From assembly GCA_043101635.1 (NCBI GenBank), contig JBICIE010000001.1, positions 1-9,009 on the forward strand: DNA of 9,009 nucleotides. The letters are read 5' to 3'. The translations under genes and the position numbers were made by a program. The stretch comes from CAYMJK01 sp043101635. GTDB taxonomy: Bacteria > Planctomycetota > Phycisphaerae > Phycisphaerales > UBA1924. Each line of letters begins with the position of its first letter. Positions within the stretch are counted from its first letter, which is position 1. The notes under the pieces were generated by a model that saw only the letters and a program-made list of their open reading frames with translations, was not told the origin of the DNA and ran no database searches. This document shows positions 5,420 to 9,009 of the stretch, one piece after another.

Positions 5420-5920
5420 ATGTTCCTGCCGGTTCGCCGAGGACTGGTTACCGCGCTGCTGCTCGAGGCCGCCGCGCTCAATGTCCTGTTCGTGGCGGCG
5501 CCGGCGGCGCTGGTGGGTTACGCGGGGTACAAGGCCGACATCAGTCAGGCTGAATCGGTGCGCAACGGCGCGACCGGCGCCGCCATCGCCGCGCTGGCGC
5601 TGGTCAATGCGGCGCTCCTGATCGCGGCAGTGCTCAGAGAAGAGAAGGCGACGCCACGGCGCTGGGCGTTCGTCGTGTCCTCGATCCTGCTCGCAGGGGC
5701 TCTGCTGCTGTGCCTGTGGTCGCTGTGGTTCGCGGTCGTTGCGGCCGTGCAGTTGATGTCGATCGCGGCGACGCTCGTTCAGGTTCGCGGGCTCGACCTG
5801 AAGTGCCTGCAATGCCGCTATGACCTCTCGGGCTGCACATCGGACTGGTGTCCGGAGTGTGGAGCGCTGATCGATCCGCCGCTCGAGGTTCGGCGGCGGT
5901 ATCCGGGGCCGGAAGACTGA
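5420..5920 (+). CDS. four-helix membrane protein with C-terminal zinc ribbon
   Basis: 166 residues. Hydrophobic segments lie at about 9-36, 52-72, 82-101 and 103-120, the last two nearly continuous. A cytoplasmic tail contains CLQCRYDL at 129-136 and CPECG at 144-148. The C-x2-C pairs (C129/C132 and C144/C147) form a rubredoxin-like zinc ribbon, with an extra Cys139 between them. Many uncharacterised planctomycete membrane proteins end in a ribbon of this sort (C-x2-C-x-Y-D-L ... C-P-E-C-G). No catalytic motif is visible, and binding to a partner protein or nucleic acid is speculation. ATG 5420 is the first start after the promoter-like box. Separate from the phoH unit (92-bp gap) and convergent with the cytochrome gene downstream. 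Confidence 0.8.
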   Translation: MFLPVRRGLVTALLLEAAALNVLFVAAPAALVGYAGYKADISQAESVRNGATGAAIAALALVNAALLIAAVLREEKATPRRWAFVVSSILLAGALLLCLWSLWFAVVAAVQLMSIAATLVQVRGLDLKCLQCRYDLSGCTSDWCPECGALIDPPLEVRRRYPGPED

Positions 5921-5939
5921 TACTGATCGGAGCAGGCCG

Positions 5940-5957
5940 CCCGAGCTCGCGCTCGGG
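5940..5957. terminator. hairpin between convergent genes
   Basis: CCCGAGC (5940-5946) pairs perfectly with GCTCGGG (5951-5957) across a TCGC loop. It lies in the 58-bp gap between the convergent stops at 5920 and 5979, so it could end transcription from both sides. No T-tract on either strand. Confidence 0.5.
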
Positions 5958-5978
5958 GGCTCCCTCGGGCGCGCGCGG

Positions 5979-6722
5979 TCAGTCGTCATCATCGTCGTGG
6001 TCGCGCTCTTCGTGACCGCGGCGCCGCGAGCCCTCGACGTCGTGTTCGGCCTCTCCGATCTGCAGCGTGCCCAGCAGCGGAACGACGGTGGACTGGCTCG
6101 CGGCGTCGTAGTTGGCGAGCAGGGCGGCGGCCCATGCGCCCGAGAGCAGCAGGAACGCCGCCGCGGCGACAGGATGAGTGGAGCGGATTCCGGCAGCTTC
6201 TTCTGCGGTCTTGCGGCCGTGGATCATGCTGGCGGTGATGTTCTCGCGGCGCCGAATCGTGTAGACCACGACGCCGAGCACATGGGCGCCGATCACCGCG
6301 AGCATCGCCCAGGCCAGGACCTCGTGCACTTCCTTGAGGTCCTCAGCGCCCTGCGCCATCATGATGCCGGTGACCGCCAGAGCGAGGGTCATCGCCAGCA
6401 TCGCGAGGATCGCGTAGGCGGAGCCGGGGTTGTGCCCGATGTGGCGCCGCCCGGCGCCGGTCACCACGCCGATCACGTACTCAGCGACGCTGCGCGGGCC
6501 GAAGAGGAACGACCCGAACCGGGCGTACCTCGAACCGGCGAGGCCCCACACGACTCGGAGCACGATCATGATGGCGAGCGTCAGGCCGATGATCGCGTGG
6601 AACGGGAACAGCGGACCATCCTCATCAAGGGCCAGCGCGATCAGGGCGGCGGCGAGGAACCCGCCGGCGAAGAGCCAATGAAAGAGGCGAGTGGGGAGAT
6701 CCCAGATGAGCACGCGCGCCAT
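5979..6722 (-). CDS. cytochrome b561-type membrane protein
   Basis: 247 residues; membrane haem b protein of the Ni,Fe-hydrogenase cytochrome b / cytochrome b561 bacterial family, which passes electrons between the quinone pool and a periplasmic partner. Membrane segments at about 13-31, 41-62, 101-123, 133-155 and 183-203. The opening WDLPTRLFHW carries H15; FHAIIG carries H42; KEVHEVLAW carries H133; and IGAHVLG carries H147. These are the candidate haem ligands. GHNPGSA at 96-102 matches the family's GHNP segment. The C-terminal tail (about 224-247) is unusual, rich in His, Asp and Glu (H227, H237, H242, five terminal Asp). The ATG (6720-6722) has AAGGAG (6730-6735) 7 nt upstream. No cytochrome c or hydrogenase gene is in view, so the redox partner is unknown. 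Confidence 0.9.
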   Translation of the reverse strand: MARVLIWDLPTRLFHWLFAGGFLAAALIALALDEDGPLFPFHAIIGLTLAIMIVLRVVWGLAGSRYARFGSFLFGPRSVAEYVIGVVTGAGRRHIGHNPGSAYAILAMLAMTLALAVTGIMMAQGAEDLKEVHEVLAWAMLAVIGAHVLGVVVYTIRRRENITASMIHGRKTAEEAAGIRSTHPVAAAAFLLLSGAWAAALLANYDAASQSTVVPLLGTLQIGEAEHDVEGSRRRGHEERDHDDDDD

Positions 6723-7030
6723 GGCCGAACTCCTTCTCGTGCAGTCCGCCCCGTCGGCGGCGGCTGCCGCGCAGCATTATTGGGGACCGGCGCATCCGGT
6801 TTTCTCCCGGGCGCATGGCAGCGGCGCCAGGGCCAGATGAGACGCGGTCGCAGGCGCAAGCCAAAGACGACGACGTGGCGCCGCCGCGGCCGATCCGGGC
6901 CGGAGGCTGATGCGCGAGGTGGAGTTCGAACCGGCCGCCCGCCCCTGGGCTCGGGGGCTCCGCGATGTTCGTGAGTCAGAACGCGCTGCGGCGCCGCGGC
7001 GGCGTCCACAGGCGAGCGCCCGTCGGTTCG
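6723..7030. other. 308-bp intergenic stretch without a convincing gene
   Basis: It lies upstream of the cytochrome gene and downstream of the aminotransferase, both on the minus strand. Open frames crossing it translate to Arg/Pro/Ala-rich low-complexity sequence typical of GC-rich non-coding DNA. Contents seen: ATTATT at 6776-6781, which on the minus strand reads AATAAT, a fair -10 box about 54 nt before the cytochrome start; a possible hairpin GCCCC/GGGGC (6941-6945, 6954-6958); the overlapping palindromes GCGGCGCCGC (6988-6997) and CGCCGCGGCG (6992-7001); and GTTCGAAC, which resembles a tRNA T-loop but lacks a matching stem. Confidence 0.6.
6941..6958 (-). terminator. possible hairpin downstream of the aminotransferase
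   Basis: GCCCC (6941-6945) pairs with GGGGC (6954-6958) across an 8-nt loop, 73 nt past the minus-strand stop at 7031. Short stem and no T-tract, so this is weak. It overlaps the 10-mer GCTCGGGGGC, which is also found in the 3' flanks of the other two minus-strand units. Confidence 0.25.
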
Positions 7031-8317
7031 CTAGCGCAGGGCCGTCATGAAGCGCGCCAAGCGGGCCATGCCGGCTTCGATCTGCTCTTCAGAGCAGGCG
7101 AAGCTGATGCGCAGGTGCTTCGGGCCGACCCCGCCGAACTCGTCGCCGGGAACCATCGCGACCAGTTCCTCCTCCAGCAACGCCTCGGCGAGGTCCATCG
7201 CGCTGGCGATCGGCCGGCCGCCGGGGCTGGTGCGCCCGATGGCGCTGGAGATGTCCGGGAAGGCGTAGATCGCGCCATCCGGGCGGCGCACCGTGATCCC
7301 GTCGATCTGCTCGAGCAGATCGCAGGTCAGCTTGGCGCGCCGCTGGAAGGCCTGGCGCATCTGCTCGACGCGCTCGGCGGAGTTTTCGAGCGCCACCGGC
7401 AGCGTGGCCTCGATGAAGCCGGCCATGCAGGTGTTCATCTGCACCTGGAGTCGCGCCAGCGCCTCGGCCATGGCCCGCCCGAACGGACCGACGCCCGCGG
7501 CGTAGCCGACGCGCCATCCCGTCATGGCGTAGGCCTTGCTCAGACCGTTGATGCTGATGGTCCGCTCGGCGACCTGCGCCAGCGAACCGATGGAGATGTG
7601 CTCGGCGCGGTAGGCGATCTTCTCATAGATTTCGTCGGTGACGATGACCAGATCCGGGGCGACCGCGTCGGCCCGCTCGGCGATGACATCGGCAAGCGCG
7701 ATCAGCTCATCGCGGGTGTACATGCTGCCGCAGGGGTTCGAGGGCGTGTTGAGCACCAGCGCGCGGGTCCGCGGGCCGATGGCGTCGCGCAGTTGGTCGC
7801 GCGTGATCTTGAAGCCGCCAGCGGCGGTCGTGGGCAGTTCGACCACGCGCCCGCCGGCAAGCTCGATGATGGGGGCGTAGCTGACCCATGCGGGAACCGG
7901 CAGCAGCGCCTCCATGGGCGGCTCGCCGGCGGCGGGCGGATCCAGCAGGGCGTGCAGGACGAGGAAGTAGGCGGTCTTGGCGCCGGCCGTCACGACGACG
8001 GTGTCGGCGGTGACGCCGGGCAGGCCGTTCTCGCGGGCGAGCTTGCGGGCGATGGCCTCGCGGCTGGCGGGGAGCCCCGCCGATGGCCCATAGCGCGTGG
8101 CGCCGGCCCGCAGGGCCTCGACAGCGCGGTCGATGATGTGAGGCGGCGTGTCGAAATCGGGCTCCCCGGCGCCGAAGGCGAGGACATCCAGGCCCTTCTG
8201 CTGCATGGCCTTGGCGCGCATGGCCACGGCGACGGTCGCCGAGGTCCGCAGAGCCGCGGCTCTCCGGGAAATCGACGGGGAGCGCGCTGCCAGATTCCCT
8301 GTTGGCTGACCCTTCAT
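7031..8317 (-). CDS. class I aminotransferase, aspartate aminotransferase-like
   Basis: 428 residues, fold-type I PLP enzyme, cytosolic. Expected reaction: aspartate + 2-oxoglutarate to oxaloacetate + glutamate; relatives of this subgroup (AspC/AatA-like, Iγ/1b) may also use prephenate or other amino acids. Landmarks: GAGEPDFDTP at 49-58; RYGPSAGLPASREAIA near 75-90; VPAWVSY at 141-147 (W144); NTPSNPCG at 190-197 with N194 as the family Asn; DEIY at 228-231 (D228, Y231); the PLP-binding lysine K261 in NGLSKAYAMTGWRVGYA; and the substrate-carboxylate arginine R403 in HLRISFA. The length is slightly above the usual 390-400 because of an N-terminal extension of about 25 residues. GTG 8323 and TTG 8320 are also in frame, but the Shine-Dalgarno selects ATG 8317. 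Divergent from kdsC. Confidence 0.92.
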   Translation of the reverse strand: MKGQPTGNLAARSPSISRRAAALRTSATVAVAMRAKAMQQKGLDVLAFGAGEPDFDTPPHIIDRAVEALRAGATRYGPSAGLPASREAIARKLARENGLPGVTADTVVVTAGAKTAYFLVLHALLDPPAAGEPPMEALLPVPAWVSYAPIIELAGGRVVELPTTAAGGFKITRDQLRDAIGPRTRALVLNTPSNPCGSMYTRDELIALADVIAERADAVAPDLVIVTDEIYEKIAYRAEHISIGSLAQVAERTISINGLSKAYAMTGWRVGYAAGVGPFGRAMAEALARLQVQMNTCMAGFIEATLPVALENSAERVEQMRQAFQRRAKLTCDLLEQIDGITVRRPDGAIYAFPDISSAIGRTSPGGRPIASAMDLAEALLEEELVAMVPGDEFGGVGPKHLRISFACSEEQIEAGMARLARFMTALR

Positions 8318-8413
8318 CAACACCTCCTGCGACTAAAGATTACACGACCCGCCCCCACCGCGCCGGCGCGCCCGCGAGCGCCTGGCCGGCCTGCCTGCCC
8401 GGAGACCTGACGC
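8318..8413. promoter_or_regulatory. divergent promoter region: aminotransferase / kdsC
   Basis: In this 96-bp gap the only AT-rich patch is 8333-8344 (CTAAAGATTACA). On the minus strand it reads TAATCT (8337-8342), a four-of-six -10 box about 20 nt before the aminotransferase start. On the plus strand TAAAGAT could serve kdsC with a leader of about 65 nt. No -35 element is evident on either strand. kdsC itself has GGAGA (8401-8405) 8 nt before its GTG. Confidence 0.35.
8323..8328 (-). promoter_or_regulatory. Shine-Dalgarno AGGAGG selecting ATG 8317
   Basis: Read on the minus strand, a full consensus AGGAGG ends 5 nt before ATG (8317-8315). The upstream in-frame GTG (8323-8321) overlaps this site and TTG 8320 is too close, so the start is settled on ATG. 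Confidence 0.75.
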
Positions 8414-8824
8414 GTGGCCCAGCCTGCAGCCCTGCCAGCCAGCGCCAAGCAGATCGAACTGCTGGTGCTGGACGCCGACGGGGTGCTCACCGACGGCACG
8501 ATCTGGATCGACGACACCGGGCGGCAGATGCGCCGGTACAGCGTCCGCGACGGGCTGGCGATCAGCGCCTGGCGGCGGCTGGGGCTGCGGATTGCGATCC
8601 TCAGCGGGCGGCGGGGGGCGGACCTGGAGGCCCGGGCCAAGGCCCTGGGGATCGAGGAGATCGTCCAGGGCGTCGAGGACAAGGGCGCCGCCCTGCGCCA
8701 GTTGCTGGAGCGCCTCGGGGTCGCGCCGGACCGGGCGGCCTTTCTGGGCGATGATGTGCAGGACACCCCGGCCATGGCTCTGGTGGGCCTGCCGATGGCG
8801 GTGGCGGACGCCGAGCGCGGCTGA
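8414..8824 (+). pseudogene. kdsC: KDO-8-phosphate phosphatase, 3' end disrupted
   Basis: KdsC removes phosphate from 3-deoxy-D-manno-octulosonate 8-phosphate in CMP-KDO synthesis for lipopolysaccharide; cytosolic HAD-superfamily type C0 enzyme, usually a tetramer. HAD motifs are all present: DADGVLTDG at 20-28 (nucleophile D20, acid/base D22), SGR at 64-66, K90 in EDKGAAL, and GDDVQDTPAM at 112-121 (D113, D114, D117). The frame then runs GLPMAVADAE at 125-134 and stops after two more residues (RG). The protein is 136 residues against roughly 165-190 for the family, lacking the conserved GGRGAVRE-like tail. That tail is present on the opposite strand at 8821-8948 (GGAGAVRD), so the gene is broken by an inverted segment starting at about 8817. 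GTG 8414 is supported by GGAGA 8 nt upstream. Whether the break is real or an assembly fault is open. Confidence 0.85.
8756..8816 (+). repeat. 61-bp perfect inverted repeat, left arm
   Basis: Begins GTGCAGGACACC and ends GACGCCGAGC. It is the exact reverse complement of 8949-9009 over 61 bp. It lies inside kdsC (codons for VQDTPAM through VADAE). Identity ends sharply at 8817. The loop between the arms is 132 bp. Confidence 0.97.
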
Positions 8825-9009
8825 CTCATCAACTGCATGGCTCGCTCCGTGAGCCCCTTGGCTTCGATCATCGCCTCGATCGCGTCCCGCACCGCTCCGG
8901 CGCCCCCGGGGCGGGGCGTGATCCACGCCGCGGCAGCCCGGGCGGCCGGCTCGGCGTCCGCCACCGCCATCGGCAGGCCCACCAGAGCCATGGCCGGGGT
9001 GTCCTGCAC
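8821..9009 (-). pseudogene. kdsC: C-terminal part of kdsC in inverted orientation
   Basis: Read on the minus strand from the window edge, one open frame encodes VQDTPAMALVGLPMAVADAE, identical to residues 115-134 of the plus-strand kdsC. It then continues PAARAAAAWITPRPGGAGAV (135-154 of a joined protein) and RDAIEAMIEAKGLTERAMQL. GGAGAVRD corresponds to the GGRGAVRE tail motif that closes the KdsC active site. Joining plus-strand residues 1-134 to this segment gives at least 177 residues, the normal family length. The frame then runs on into the reverse complement of the left arm, so the natural stop codon of the gene is not present anywhere in the window. Confidence 0.88.
8949..9009 (-). 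repeat. 61-bp perfect inverted repeat, right arm
   Basis: Reverse complement of 8756-8816 with no mismatch. It ends exactly at the last base of the window, so the true extent of the match is unknown. Confidence 0.97.

Noticed and set aside
6910..6960. Possible tRNA or tRNA fragment (GTTCGAAC with GC-rich flanks) near 6925
   Set aside because: On neither strand do the five bases each side of the loop pair as a T-stem, and no anticodon or acceptor stem could be built.
6965..8410. 481-residue plus-strand open frame opposite the aminotransferase
   Set aside because: Antisense shadow; the minus-strand frame has every PLP-enzyme landmark, this one has none.
8317..9009. 230-residue minus-strand protein running from the window edge across kdsC
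   Set aside because: Its first 63 codons are the inverted kdsC tail; beyond 8821 it is antisense to kdsC and not a natural protein.
8756..9009. The 61-bp inverted repeats as ends of an insertion sequence
   Set aside because: The 132-bp interior is the missing kdsC tail, with no transposase and no target-site duplication visible.

Overview
The window is GC-rich with strongly GC-biased third codon positions. It looks like a chromosomal piece from a planctomycete, most likely of the Phycisphaerae type. The pointers are a dockerin-like C-terminus on an exported protein, a small membrane protein ending in a Cys4 zinc ribbon, small SHOCT-like membrane proteins, and an LPS-type KDO phosphatase gene. 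This is judged by eye; no database search was possible. Both ends cut through genes, so the window may be a whole short contig.

Layout. 1-206 (+): tail of a secreted dockerin-like protein. 261-1292 (-): a tight operon of four paralogous small membrane proteins, each with one N-terminal membrane helix and the same short cytoplasmic SHOCT-like motif. 1401-2087 (+): aat, an N-end-rule aminoacyl transferase. 2121-5327 (+): a co-directional run of a small unknown protein, an unknown two-helix membrane protein, a DUF456 membrane protein and a PIN-PhoH ATPase/RNase. 5420-5920 (+): a four-helix membrane protein with a zinc ribbon. 5979-6722 (-): a cytochrome b561-type membrane protein with an acidic/His tail. 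7031-8317 (-): a class I aspartate-type aminotransferase. 8414-8824 (+): kdsC, broken at its 3' end. 8821-9009 (-): the missing C-terminus of the same kdsC, in inverted orientation.

Most of the window is ordinary housekeeping. Items worth attention: (1) a perfect 61-bp inverted repeat (8756-8816 / 8949-9009) that folds kdsC back on itself, most likely an assembly or amplification chimera but formally also an inversion; (2) the four-gene SHOCT-like array with near-identical 39-bp DNA cores; (3) a DUF456 gene with no conventional start where one is needed but a good Shine-Dalgarno before an ATC; (4) -10-like boxes placed 6-7 nt before ATG, suggesting leaderless mRNAs; (5) a 10-mer shared by the 3' flanks of all three minus-strand transcription units. 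I saw no tRNA, rRNA, CRISPR array, transposase or phage gene.
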